DNA of 45,520 nucleotides from the NCBI GenBank assembly GCA_024276955.1, contig JAJRWE010000192.1, positions 1 through 45,520 of the forward strand, in the 5' to 3' direction. The notes beneath the pieces were generated by a model. That model worked only from the letters and a program-made list of their open reading frames with translations. It had not been told where the DNA came from and did no database searches. The translations under genes and the position numbers were made by a program. Source of the stretch: Gammaproteobacteria bacterium. GTDB lineage: Bacteria > Pseudomonadota > Gammaproteobacteria > SZUA-152. Of this stretch, positions 1 through 7,594 are shown piece by piece; within the stretch, counting starts at the first letter, position 1; every line of letters starts with the position of its first letter.

Positions 1-927
1 ACCTGCCTGCCGGCCATCGTGCGCTACCTGCGCCGCGAGCGCCCGGCGGCCATGCTGGCCGACAAGGACCGGGTCAACCGCACCGCCCTGCTGGCGCGCG
101 CCCTGGCCCGCGTACCGACCCGCCTGGTGCTCAGCTCCGGCACCACCATCTCCATCGACCTGGCCCACCGCGGCGCCTTCGAACGCTGGCTGCAGCGCAC
201 TTCCATGGGACGCCTCTACCCCTTCGCCGACCGGGTCATCGTCACCTCGCGCGGCGTCGCCGATGACATGGCCGATTACACCGGCCTGGCGCGCAAGCAC
301 ATCGAGGTGGTGCCCAGCCCGGTGGTCCCCGACGCACTGCTGCACACCGCCCAGCCGCGCCCGGAGCACCCCTGGTTCCACGACCACGGCCCGCCCATCG
401 TCCTCAGCGTCGGCGAGCTGGGCCAGCGCAAGGGCTACGACGTGCTGCTGCGCGCCTTCGCCACCCTGCACGGCCAGCACCCGGCCCGTCTGCTGATCCT
501 CGGTCGCGGCAAGCTGCAGACGGAGTTGGAGCGGCTGGCCGCCGAGTTGGGCATCGCCGACGCGGTGGACTTCGCCGGCTTCCAGCCCAACCCCTTCGCC
601 TTCATGGCCCACGCCGACCTGTTCGCCTTCGCCTCGCGCTGGGAAGGGCTGGGCTTCGTACTCATCGAGGCCCTGGCCATGGGCACGCCGGTGGTCTCCA
701 CCGACTGCCCCAGCGGCCCGCGCGAGATCCTCGCCGACGGGGAATATGGCGAGTTGGTGCCGGTGGACGATCACCAGGCCATGGCCCGCGCCATGGCAAA
801 AAGCCTGGACGTGCCGGCCGATCCCGACCACCTGCGCCAGGCGGCCCAACCCTATACCATTGAAAACAGCACCGACTGTTACCTGCGCGCCCTGGGCCTG
901 CCCCTGCGCGCCAGCAACCCGGAGTAA
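1..927 (+). CDS. Glycosyltransferase family 4 (group 1), 5'-truncated by window edge
   Basis: Cytoplasmic or membrane-associated sugar transferase, probably building a surface polysaccharide. The frame is open from base 1. A GTG at base 19 lies inside the conserved N-terminal domain, and aligning to the full-length paralogue at 3148 shows about 70 N-terminal residues are missing, so the true start is upstream. The visible 308 residues hold the end of the acceptor domain and a GT-B C-terminal domain, with the retaining-GT signature EGLGFVLIEALAMG (E-x7-E) followed by GTPVVSTDCPSGPREIL. The stop is 5 bp before the amidotransferase start, so the two are probably co-transcribed. Sugar donor and acceptor cannot be told from sequence. 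Family is clear; specificity is unknown. Confidence 0.9.
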   Translation, partial: TCLPAIVRYLRRERPAAMLADKDRVNRTALLARALARVPTRLVLSSGTTISIDLAHRGAFERWLQRTSMGRLYPFADRVIVTSRGVADDMADYTGLARKHIEVVPSPVVPDALLHTAQPRPEHPWFHDHGPPIVLSVGELGQRKGYDVLLRAFATLHGQHPARLLILGRGKLQTELERLAAELGIADAVDFAGFQPNPFAFMAHADLFAFASRWEGLGFVLIEALAMGTPVVSTDCPSGPREILADGEYGELVPVDDHQAMARAMAKSLDVPADPDHLRQAAQPYTIENSTDCYLRALGLPLRASNPE

Positions 928-932
928 TCCCC

Positions 933-2753
933 ATGTGCGGCATCGCCGGCTTCTATCACCGCCACCCCCACCCCGACGCCGCCGAGCGTCTGCAACGCAT
1001 GGCCGCCACCCTGCGCCATCGCGGCCCGGACGACACGGGCGTGTATCTCCGTGGCGGCCTGGGCCTGGCGCACATGCGGCTGTCCATCATCGACCTCGAG
1101 GGCGGTCACCAGCCGCTGTTCGACGACCAGCGTGGCCTGGCCCTGGTGGCCAACGGCGAGATCTACAACTTCGTCGAACTGCGCGCCGAGCTGGAGGCGG
1201 ACGGACACCGCTTCGCCACCCATTCCGACTGCGAGACCATCCTCCAGGCCTACGCCGCGCACGACCGCGACTTCCTTCCCCGACTGCGTGGCATGTTCGC
1301 CTTCGCCCTGCATAACGAGCGCGAAGGCACCCTGACCCTGGCCCGCGACCGCCTCGGCATCAAGCCGCTGTTCTATGCCGAGACCGCCGACGGCATCGCC
1401 TTCGCCTCGGAAATCAAGGCCCTGCTGGCCCTGCTGCCGACGCCGCCGGCCATCAACCCGCGCGCCCTGGTGCAGTACCTGCAAAGCCAGTTCAACAGCG
1501 GCGAGGAAACCATCTTCGAGGGCATCCGCCGCCTGCCGCCGGGCACCGCCCTGCGCATCGACGCCAATGGCCGCACGGAACGCTGGCGCTACTGGTCGGC
1601 GCTGGACATGGAGCCCCGCCAGTGCAGCTTCGAGGAGGCGGCACGTGAATTCGACGAGCTGATGGACAGCGCCATGCACGAGCACATGCGCTCGGACGTG
1701 CCTTTTGGCCTGTTCCTCTCCGGTGGCGTCGACTCCGCCATCCTCCTGGCCATGCTCGATCGCTACCAGGACAAACCCATCCGCAGCTTCTCCGTGGGTT
1801 TTAATGGTGCGCGCCAGCACGACGAACTGGACGACGCCGAACGTATGGCACAACAGTTCCGCACCGAACACACGGCGCTCAAGCTCGACCAGCAGGCGGT
1901 CTTCCGGCGCCTGGTGCACACGGTGTGGGCATCCGATGATCTGATGCGCGACTACGCCAGCCTGCCCACCGACATCCTCGCCCAGCACGCCAGCCGGGAA
2001 GTGAAAGTGGTGTTCACCGGTGAAGGCGGCGACGAGGTATTCGCCGGCTACGGCCGCTATCGCAAGTCCCCCCTGCAGCGCTGGGCGAAGAACCTGATCG
2101 CCCCCGGCTCCGGCGGTTTCCGTACCCGCGGCCACTGGCGCAAGCCCTGGCCGGAGCGGGTCTTCGGCAGCGAGTTGCAGGCGGCGACGGCAGCCGTACG
2201 CGAGCCTTTCATCAACGCCTGGCAAGCCACGCCACAGGCTTGGGATGACGTACAACGCAGCCAGTACGTCGATCTCACCACCGCCCTGCCCGACAATCTG
2301 CTGGTCAAGGCCGACCGCATGCTGATGGGCTTCGGCCTGGAGGGACGGGTGCCGTTTCTCGACCATCGCATCGTCGAGTTCGGCCTGTCGCTGCCGAGCG
2401 AGCTGAAGATCAGGCCCGGCCAGGGCAAGCTGTTCCTCAAGCGCTGGGCCGAGCAATACCTGCCCCACGATCACCTGTACCGCAAGAAACGTGGCTTCCA
2501 TGTGCCGGTGGGCGACTGGCTGCAAGGCGACTTTCTCGCCGGATTGGCCGAGAAACTGCCGCGCAACCCCGCCATCCGCCAGTGGTTCCGCGCCGAGGGC
2601 GTGCGCGAAATGCTGGCCGCGCAAAAGGCCGGCAAGGACGCCAGCCGCGAGATCTGGGGGCTGATGCAGTTCGCCATCTGGCACCGGCTGTTCGTCGAGG
2701 AGCCGGGACGGGTGCCGGCGGCGGAAGAGGATCCGCTGGAGTGGATTAGTTGA
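933..2753 (+). CDS. asnB: Asparagine synthetase (glutamine-hydrolysing) type amidotransferase
   Basis: Class II glutamine amidotransferase of the AsnB family, 606 aa, using glutamine nitrogen and ATP to form an amide. The start gives Met-Cys-Gly-Ile, so Cys2 is the N-terminal nucleophile after Met removal. The glutaminase domain fills roughly residues 2-190, with RHRGPDD and NGEIYN motifs. The synthetase domain follows with the pyrophosphatase loop SGGVDS at 263-268. Length is slightly above the E. coli enzyme. It sits between two glycosyltransferases, a context where AsnB homologues often amidate a sugar acid in a surface glycan rather than make free asparagine; that role is inferred. The family call is secure; the substrate is not. 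Confidence 0.88.
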   Translation: MCGIAGFYHRHPHPDAAERLQRMAATLRHRGPDDTGVYLRGGLGLAHMRLSIIDLEGGHQPLFDDQRGLALVANGEIYNFVELRAELEADGHRFATHSDCETILQAYAAHDRDFLPRLRGMFAFALHNEREGTLTLARDRLGIKPLFYAETADGIAFASEIKALLALLPTPPAINPRALVQYLQSQFNSGEETIFEGIRRLPPGTALRIDANGRTERWRYWSALDMEPRQCSFEEAAREFDELMDSAMHEHMRSDVPFGLFLSGGVDSAILLAMLDRYQDKPIRSFSVGFNGARQHDELDDAERMAQQFRTEHTALKLDQQAVFRRLVHTVWASDDLMRDYASLPTDILAQHASREVKVVFTGEGGDEVFAGYGRYRKSPLQRWAKNLIAPGSGGFRTRGHWRKPWPERVFGSELQAATAAVREPFINAWQATPQAWDDVQRSQYVDLTTALPDNLLVKADRMLMGFGLEGRVPFLDHRIVEFGLSLPSELKIRPGQGKLFLKRWAEQYLPHDHLYRKKRGFHVPVGDWLQGDFLAGLAEKLPRNPAIRQWFRAEGVREMLAAQKAGKDASREIWGLMQFAIWHRLFVEEPGRVPAAEEDPLEWIS

Positions 2754-2782
2754 TGACCAGCTGGCTGTATATCGCGGATCCT

Positions 2783-2847
2783 GTAGGGTGGGCACCACCC
2801 ACCGATTACCTCACCCGCCCCTTGCCGGTGGGCAATGCCCACCCTAC
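2783..2847. repeat. Inverted repeat, GTAGGGTGGGCA family
   Basis: GTAGGGTGGGCA at the left faces TGCCCACCCTAC at the right, enclosing about 40 bp. It is the first of four different inverted-repeat units packed into the gap between the amidotransferase and the next glycosyltransferase. No coding potential. Confidence 0.75.
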
Positions 2848-2854
2848 AAATTCC

Positions 2855-2933
2855 GTAGGTTGGGGTGAGGAACGAACCCCAACAAGCTTCCATGGCATTT
2901 TCCGCTGGGGTTCGCGGGCTCACCCCAACCTAC
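2855..2933. repeat. Inverted repeat, GTAGGTTGGGGTGAG family
   Basis: GTAGGTTGGGGTGAG faces CTCACCCCAACCTAC, perfect 15-base arms enclosing about 50 bp. A shorter relative lies after gltB at 31009, and a half copy (CCCAACCTA) lies near 6521. Confidence 0.75.
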
Positions 2934-2941
2934 CCTCTGCG

Positions 2942-3003
2942 GGCGCGGCTTCAGCCGCGAAACAGCACCTGCGAAGATCATCACGGCTGAAGCCGTTCCC
3001 ACA
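2942..3003. repeat. Inverted repeat, GCGGCTTCAGCCGC family
   Basis: The left arm GGCGCGGCTTCAGCCGCGAA is partly complementary to CGGCTGAAGCCGTTCCCAC at the right. It belongs to the same family as the better preserved copies at 5297-5359 and 6539-6598, but is degenerate. Confidence 0.6.
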
Positions 3004-3054
3004 GGGGAAAACCACAGGCTGGGCACCACCCACCGCCGCAGCCCCGACAAATGT

Positions 3055-3137
3055 CCTTCACCGCAAAAACCACAAAGATATTTTTTCGTTTTTCTCTGCG
3101 CCCTTTGCGCCTCTGCGTCCTCCGCGTTTCCTTGCGA
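3055..3137. repeat. Degenerate repeat of the CGCAAAG..CTTTGCG family
   Basis: CCGCAAAAACCACAAAG on the left and CTTTGCGCCTCTGCGTCCTC on the right resemble the arms of the well-formed hairpin before hemE (32494-32580). It ends 10 bp before the next glycosyltransferase, so the hairpin would lie in that gene's 5' leader. Confidence 0.55.
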
Positions 3138-3147
3138 GGGCCGGCAC

Positions 3148-4275
3148 ATGACCCTCCCCCGCATCGCCGTGCTCATCTCCTTCTCCGGCGCTGGCGGCGT
3201 GGAGCGCATGGTGCTGAATCTGGTGGAGGAGTTTGCGCGTCGCGGCTATGGCGTCGATTTGCTGCTGATCCGCGCCGAAGGTGAACACCTGCGCGAACTC
3301 CCCGAGGGGGTCAACGTGATCCGCCTGGGCGTGAAGCACACCCTGGCCAGCGTCCTGCCCCTGGCCCGCTGGCTGCACCGCAACCGCCCGCCGGTACTGC
3401 TGGTGGCCAAGGACCGCGCCGGCCGCGCGGCCCTGTGGGCACGACGCTTGGCCGGCGTGGACACACGCATCGCCATCCGCCTGGGCACCAATCTGTCCGC
3501 GGCGCTGGCCGGGCGCGGCTGGCTGAAGCGTGTCACGCGCACCCTGCCCATGCGCTGGAGCTATCGCATGGCCGAGCGCATCATCGCCGTCTCCCACGGC
3601 GTGGCCAAGGACACGGCGCGGATCACCGGTCTGCCGCCCGGGCGCATCAGCGTGGCGCACAATCCGGTGATCACTCCGCGCCTGCTGGCCCTGGCCGAAG
3701 CGCCGCTCGACCACCCCTGGCTTGCCGAGGGCGAGGCGCCAGTGATTCTCGGCGCCGGCCGTCTCACCCGGCAGAAGGACTTCCCCACCCTGATCCGCGC
3801 CTTCGCCCAGGCCCGCGCCCAACGCCCCTGCCGACTCATCATCCTCGGCGACGGCGGCCAGCGCGACGAACTGCTGGCCCAGGCCGCCGAACTGGGCGTG
3901 GCCAACGACGTGGACCTGCCCGGCTTCGCCGCCAATCCCTACGCCTGGATGCGTCAGGCCGGCCTGTTCGTACTCTCCTCACGCTGGGAAGGCTCACCCA
4001 ACGTGCTCACCGAGGCCATGGCCTGCGGCACGCCGGTAGTGTCCACCGACTGCCCCAGCGGTCCGCGTGAGACCTTGCAGGACGGACGCTTCGGTCCACT
4101 GGTGCCAATGGGTGACGCCGACGCCCTCGGCCAGGCCATTATCGACACCCTGGCCAATCCACCCAGTGCCGAGACCATACAGGCGGCCGTGACCGACTTT
4201 GCCGTAGCACACAGCGCCGACGAATACCTCGACATCCTCGGCCTGCCGCGGCAGGCACAACCGTCGGAAGCGTAA
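3148..4275 (+). CDS. Glycosyltransferase family 4 (group 1)
   Basis: Full-length 375-aa GT-B enzyme, paralogous to the truncated gene at 1-927 along its whole length. The N-terminal domain opens with IAVLISFSGAGGVERMV, typical of GT4 enzymes acting on lipid-linked or lipid A-core acceptors. The C-terminal nucleotide-sugar domain carries GAGRLTRQKDFPTLI and EGSPNVLTEAMACG (E-x7-E), then the same GTPVVSTDCPSGPRE block as its paralogue. The ATG follows a repeat-filled gap of almost 400 bp, so it may have its own promoter or be read through from the amidotransferase. Role in O-antigen, core or capsule synthesis is inferred from context; substrate unknown. Confidence 0.9.
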   Translation: MTLPRIAVLISFSGAGGVERMVLNLVEEFARRGYGVDLLLIRAEGEHLRELPEGVNVIRLGVKHTLASVLPLARWLHRNRPPVLLVAKDRAGRAALWARRLAGVDTRIAIRLGTNLSAALAGRGWLKRVTRTLPMRWSYRMAERIIAVSHGVAKDTARITGLPPGRISVAHNPVITPRLLALAEAPLDHPWLAEGEAPVILGAGRLTRQKDFPTLIRAFAQARAQRPCRLIILGDGGQRDELLAQAAELGVANDVDLPGFAANPYAWMRQAGLFVLSSRWEGSPNVLTEAMACGTPVVSTDCPSGPRETLQDGRFGPLVPMGDADALGQAIIDTLANPPSAETIQAAVTDFAVAHSADEYLDILGLPRQAQPSEA

Positions 4276-4283
4276 GGGCCAAA

Positions 4284-4490
4284 AACTTCTTCGCCACAGA
4301 GGCACGGAGCACACAGAGAAAAAATTGTTTGACGCCACGTCCTCCGCGTCTTTGGGGTGAATAGAACTTGTTACACCGCTCTGCGGTGTAACACATCCCG
4401 TGGCGCTCTGCGCCACAAGACCACCGACACCACTGAGCGGCATCACCCGTCCTTCTCTGTGTTCTCCGTGCCTCAGCGGCAAACGTTCTT
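4284..4490. repeat. Composite inverted-repeat block with two TCT-loop palindromes
   Basis: Outer arms share GAGGCACGGAG and ACACAGAGAA (left 4284-4320, right 4453-4490). Inside are two tight palindromes: stem GTTACACCGC with loop TCT (4370-4392) and stem GTGGCGC with loop TCT (4400-4416). The stretch has no convincing reading frame and fills the gap between glycosyltransferase and sulfotransferase. Confidence 0.65.
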
Positions 4491-4583
4491 GATTGGCGGA
4501 TTTCAGCCACCCCCTGATTTTCAGTGGGGCAATGGCGGCCGGCCACGTATAATCCCACTCCTTTCAGTCACACCCGTTCCGCC

Positions 4584-5243
4584 ATGCTGCTCTCACGCAA
4601 GTACAACTTTCTCTTCGTGCACATCGCCAAGACCGGCGGCACCAGCGTGCGCGCCGCCCTCGAGGGCCTGCGCTGGCGCGATCCCGCCTACCTGCCACAA
4701 TTCATCTGCAGCAAGCTGAGCCACCTCAGCGGCCACCGCATCGGCGCCAAGTTCCCGCGCCATGCCAGGATCATCGCTGCCAAAGAAATGCTGCCGGTGG
4801 AGTTCTTCGACGGCCTGTTCAAATTCGCCTTCGTGCGCAATCCCTGGGATCTGCAGGTGAGTTCCTATCACCACATCCGCCGCGAACGCCCACAGGTGAT
4901 GGCGCACATCGAGGACTTCCCCCAGTTCATCCGCTGGAAGCTGGACCCGGAACGGCCCTACCAGTACCACGTGGACACCTCCATCCAGCTGCAATCGGAC
5001 TATCTCATCGACCTGCACGGCAACATCATCACGGACTTCATCGGCAAATATGAGAATTTGCAGGCGGACTTCGACGAGGTCTGCCGGCGCGTCGGCATCG
5101 CGCCACGACAGCTGCCGCACAAACGCCAGGCCAGGGACCGCAAGGATTTCCGCAGCTATTACGACGCCGAAACCGCCGAGCGTGTGGCGGCCTATTTCAA
5201 GACCGACATCGACGCCTTGGGTTATCGCTTCGATCCCGAGTGA
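4584..5243 (+). CDS. Sulfotransferase family protein
   Basis: Predicted PAPS-dependent sulfotransferase, 219 aa, probably sulfating a carbohydrate. The N-terminus has the 5'-phosphosulfate loop FVHIAKTGGTS (residues 11-21, Lys16). FAFVRNPWDLQVSSYHH (81-97) supplies the 3'-phosphate-binding Arg85 and a Ser. This arrangement is that of the carbohydrate sulfotransferase family (sulfotransfer_2 type). I start at 4584 because the 5'-PSB loop lies close to the N-terminus in this family; an ATG 60 bp upstream would add 20 residues with no family character. It follows the glycosyltransferases in the same direction, suggesting a sulfated surface glycan. Acceptor unknown. Confidence 0.82.
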   Translation: MLLSRKYNFLFVHIAKTGGTSVRAALEGLRWRDPAYLPQFICSKLSHLSGHRIGAKFPRHARIIAAKEMLPVEFFDGLFKFAFVRNPWDLQVSSYHHIRRERPQVMAHIEDFPQFIRWKLDPERPYQYHVDTSIQLQSDYLIDLHGNIITDFIGKYENLQADFDEVCRRVGIAPRQLPHKRQARDRKDFRSYYDAETAERVAAYFKTDIDALGYRFDPE

Positions 5244-5252
5244 GCACTAACT

Positions 5253-5393
5253 GGAGCGGGCCATGCCCGCGATGGTTTTGTAAGACTGCTGACCCTGTGG
5301 GAGCGGCTTTAGCCGCGAATATTTAGCCAGTTTTATTCGCGGCTTAAAGCCGCTCCCACCCATTACCAATAGATCGCGGGCATGGCCCGCTCC
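5253..5393. repeat. Nested double inverted repeat between convergent genes
   Basis: Two hairpins lie one inside the other. The outer arms (5253-5273 and 5373-5393) are perfect 21-base complements built on GGAGCGGGCCATGCCCGC. The inner arms (5297-5320 and 5335-5359) are complementary over 24 bases with one extra A, built on GTGGGAGCGGCTTTAGCCGC. The element fills the gap between the convergent sulfotransferase and gmhA, where it could end transcription from both sides, although there is no clear T-run. The inner family recurs at 6539-6598. Confidence 0.85.
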
Positions 5394-5423
5394 TACACGC
5401 AGAGGAAATAGGAAAGCCGGGGT

Positions 5424-5984
5424 TCAGTGCGGGTACTCGAAGGCCTCGCACAGCAGGTGCAGCATGAGGATATGCGCCTCCTGGATACGGGCGGTGGCGT
5501 TGACGCCAATGGTCAACACCGTGTCCACCCGTAACGCCAGGCGGCCGCCATCGCGGCCCAGCAGGCCGACGGTGCGGATACCATTGTCACGGGCGTAGTC
5601 CACCGCGCGCAACACGTTGGCAGAATTGCCGGAGGTACTGATGGCGATGAGCAGGTCGCCGGGGCGCGACAGGGCCTGCAGCTGGCGTGAAAAGACCTGC
5701 TCGAAGCCGTAGTCGTTACCGATGGAGGTGAGCGCCGAGGCATCGGTGGTGAGGGCCACCGCCGGGTAGCCGGGGCGATCCATGGAGTAGCGCCCGGTGA
5801 GTTCGGCGGCGAAGTGCTGGGCGTCAGAGGCGGAACCGCCATTGCCGCACACGAACACCGTGCCGCCCTGCTCGAAGGTGGCCTGAATTTGCGCCGCAAC
5901 GTCGCTCAGCTCGTCGGCCAGTCCGGCGACGAAGTCGATGGCCTCGCGGTGCGCCGCGATGGCGGCCGGCACGTCGATGGACAT
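5424..5984 (-). CDS. gmhA: Phosphoheptose isomerase (sedoheptulose 7-phosphate isomerase), SIS domain
   Basis: Converts sedoheptulose 7-phosphate to glycero-manno-heptose 7-phosphate, the first step of ADP-heptose synthesis for the LPS core. The 186 aa are a single SIS domain of normal GmhA length. Visible motifs are CGNGGSASDAQHFAAE (46-61), ISTSGNS (115-121) and RIQEAHILMLHLLCE (167-181). By analogy with the E. coli enzyme, His57, Glu61, Gln168 and His176 are the metal and catalytic residues. The stop-to-start gap to the upstream zinc-finger gene is one base, so they form an operon. A DiaA-type SIS protein is the alternative, but the metal-site residues favour GmhA. Confidence 0.87.
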   Translation of the reverse strand: MSIDVPAAIAAHREAIDFVAGLADELSDVAAQIQATFEQGGTVFVCGNGGSASDAQHFAAELTGRYSMDRPGYPAVALTTDASALTSIGNDYGFEQVFSRQLQALSRPGDLLIAISTSGNSANVLRAVDYARDNGIRTVGLLGRDGGRLALRVDTVLTIGVNATARIQEAHILMLHLLCEAFEYPH

Positions 5985-5985
5985 G

Positions 5986-6186
5986 TCAGTCGTCCTTCAG
6001 CACGTATTCCGCACCGCAGTAGGGGCACTTGGCCTTGCCGCCGGTCCGTTCGATGGGCAGGAACACACGCGGGTGTGAATTCCACAGGCTCATGCCGTCC
6101 ATGGGACAGTGCAGGGGCAGGTCCGCGCGGGTGACTTCATAGCGGTGCTGTGCGTTGGGCTCGATGGTCTGCTGGGCTTGTAACAT
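5986..6186 (-). CDS. Small CHCC zinc-finger protein
   Basis: A 66-residue protein with the zinc ligands Cys27, His38, Cys54 and Cys57; the last two sit in CPYCGAEY. This spacing is that of the zf-CHCC family, related to the NDUFS6 subunit of complex I. In gammaproteobacteria such a gene commonly lies beside ilvE and LPS-core genes, as here. Its cellular role is not established. It is transcribed with gmhA, one base apart. An inserted 287-bp element now separates it from ilvE. The ATG at 6186 is preceded by GAGAGGCGACC on the coding strand. Confidence 0.85.
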   Translation of the reverse strand: MLQAQQTIEPNAQHRYEVTRADLPLHCPMDGMSLWNSHPRVFLPIERTGGKAKCPYCGAEYVLKDD

Positions 6187-6210
6187 GGTCGCCTCTCTGT
6201 TGTTCGTGGG

Positions 6211-6507
6211 TTGAACCTAGATTAATCAGTTGACCGCTTCGAGGTAAGTCTAAGTGTATGGTCATCAACGAATTCACCTGAAAGCCAGACTTCACCTGCA
6301 GGGTGAGGACGCTACGACCTGCCCAGCAGCTCTGAGAGCCCGCCTCGGCAATTGCTCCATGCATTGCCCTACCTTCTGCATCCATGCAGTCGTGACTATG
6401 CAAAAAAACTCGTTAAGGAACAAGGCCATTAACTCATTTTTTTTGCTACGTCAGTCGAACACTCAGAACCACTGGGCAGGCCGTTCAACCGATTAATCTA
6501 GGTTGAA
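6211..6507. mobile_element. 287-bp MITE-like element with 5-bp target duplication
   Basis: The element proper is 6216-6502. It starts CCTAGATTAATC and ends GATTAATCTAGG, perfect 12-base terminal inverted repeats, followed inwards by one mismatch and five more paired bases (GTTGA). It is flanked on both sides by TTGAA (6211-6215 and 6503-6507), a 5-bp direct repeat typical of transposition. No transposase or credible ORF lies inside, so it must be moved in trans. The CCTAGATT tip resembles ends I recall for IS1380-family elements; that assignment is from memory. It sits between the zinc-finger gene and ilvE. Confidence 0.85.
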
Positions 6508-6538
6508 GTAAAGCACGAATCCCAACCTATATTCTAAT

Positions 6539-6598
6539 GTGGGAGCGGCTTTAGCCGCGAAGGAGGCCGGCCTTCTTCGCGGCTGAAGCCGCTCCCAC
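6539..6598. repeat. Inverted repeat, GTGGGAGCGGCTTTAGCCGC family
   Basis: GTGGGAGCGGCTTTAGCCGC at 6539 pairs with GCGGCTGAAGCCGCTCCCAC ending at 6598 (24-base arms, one mismatch). It lies 8 bp past the ilvE stop and may act as its 3' hairpin. Same family as the inner hairpin at 5297-5359. Confidence 0.8.
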
Positions 6599-6606
6599 AG
6601 TCTCTC

Positions 6607-7536
6607 TCATTTACCGACCGCTGTTAGCCATTCTCGATGCTGGCTGTGACGTCCGTGCACCACGTCGAAGTACAGGGTCTGCAGCTGCTCGGTGATGGGG
6701 CCGCGGCCGCCATTGCCGATGGGGCGATTGTCCAGCTCGCGGATCGGCGTCACCTCGGCGGCGGTGCCGGTGAAGAAGGCCTCGTCGGCGACATACACCT
6801 CGTCGCGGGTGATGCGTTTCTCCACCACCTTCAGACCCAGTTCGGCGGCCAGGGTCATGATGGTCTCGCGGGTGATGCCCTCCAGCGCCGAGGTCAGCTC
6901 GGGGGTGTAGAGCACGCCGTTGCGCACCACGAAGATGTTCTCACCACTGCCCTCGGCGACGAAGCCGTCCACATCCAGCAGCAGGGCCTCGTCGTAGCCG
7001 TCGGTCATGGCCTCCTGCAGGGCCATGATGGAGTTGATGTAGTTGCCGTTGGACTTGGCCTTGCACATGGTCACGTTGACGTGATGACGGGTGAAGGACG
7101 AGGTCTTGATGCGGATGCCCTTCTCCATGCCGTCGGCGCCCAGGTAGGAGCCCCATTCCCAGGCCGCCACCACGACGTGAGCCTTGAGGTTATCGGCGCG
7201 CAGACCCATGCCCTCGGAGCCGTAAAACACCATCGGCCGCAGATAGGCGGTGTCGAGATGGTTCTCGCGCACCACGGCCAGCTGGGCCTCGTTGATCGTT
7301 GCCTTGTCGAAGGGCATGGGCATGTTGAGGATCTTCGCCGAGCGGAACAGGCGGTCGGTGTGTTCCTGCAGGCGGAAGATGGCCGTGTCCTGGGTCTCGG
7401 TGTGGTAGGCGCGCACGCCCTCGAACACGCCCATGCCGTAGTGCAGGGTGTGAGTCAGTACGTGTACCTTGGCCTCGCGCCAAGGCACCATTTCGCCATC
7501 CAGCCAGATGAGACCGTCGCGGTCGTCCATCGACAT
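6607..7536 (-). CDS. ilvE: Branched-chain amino acid aminotransferase
   Basis: PLP-dependent class IV aminotransferase, 309 aa, catalysing the last step of valine, leucine and isoleucine synthesis with glutamate. The Schiff-base lysine is Lys161 in CKAKSNGNYINS, matching Lys159 of E. coli IlvE. HYGMGVFEGVRAY near residues 32-44, the phosphate-binding segment VAEGSGENIF and the GTAAEVTPI loop are all present. The ATG at 7536 has GAGGAG 10 bases upstream; a second ATG two codons later is badly spaced. It lies downstream of glnE, from which an AT-rich two-gene cassette separates it. Identification is firm. Confidence 0.96.
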   Translation of the reverse strand: MSMDDRDGLIWLDGEMVPWREAKVHVLTHTLHYGMGVFEGVRAYHTETQDTAIFRLQEHTDRLFRSAKILNMPMPFDKATINEAQLAVVRENHLDTAYLRPMVFYGSEGMGLRADNLKAHVVVAAWEWGSYLGADGMEKGIRIKTSSFTRHHVNVTMCKAKSNGNYINSIMALQEAMTDGYDEALLLDVDGFVAEGSGENIFVVRNGVLYTPELTSALEGITRETIMTLAAELGLKVVEKRITRDEVYVADEAFFTGTAAEVTPIRELDNRPIGNGGRGPITEQLQTLYFDVVHGRHSQHREWLTAVGK

Positions 7537-7594
7537 AAGTCTGTTACTCCTCTTTTTTCTACTTGTTACTACCAGTGATTTGCTTTGTTACGTT

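Noticed and set aside
879-2798. Long minus-strand open frame of 639 codons opposite asnB
   Set aside because: It mirrors the GC-rich codon structure of asnB, has no recognisable domain, and asnB is certain.
6254-6496. 80-codon open frame inside the MITE at 6.2 kb
   Set aside because: No ribosome site or domain, and it lies wholly within a non-coding element.
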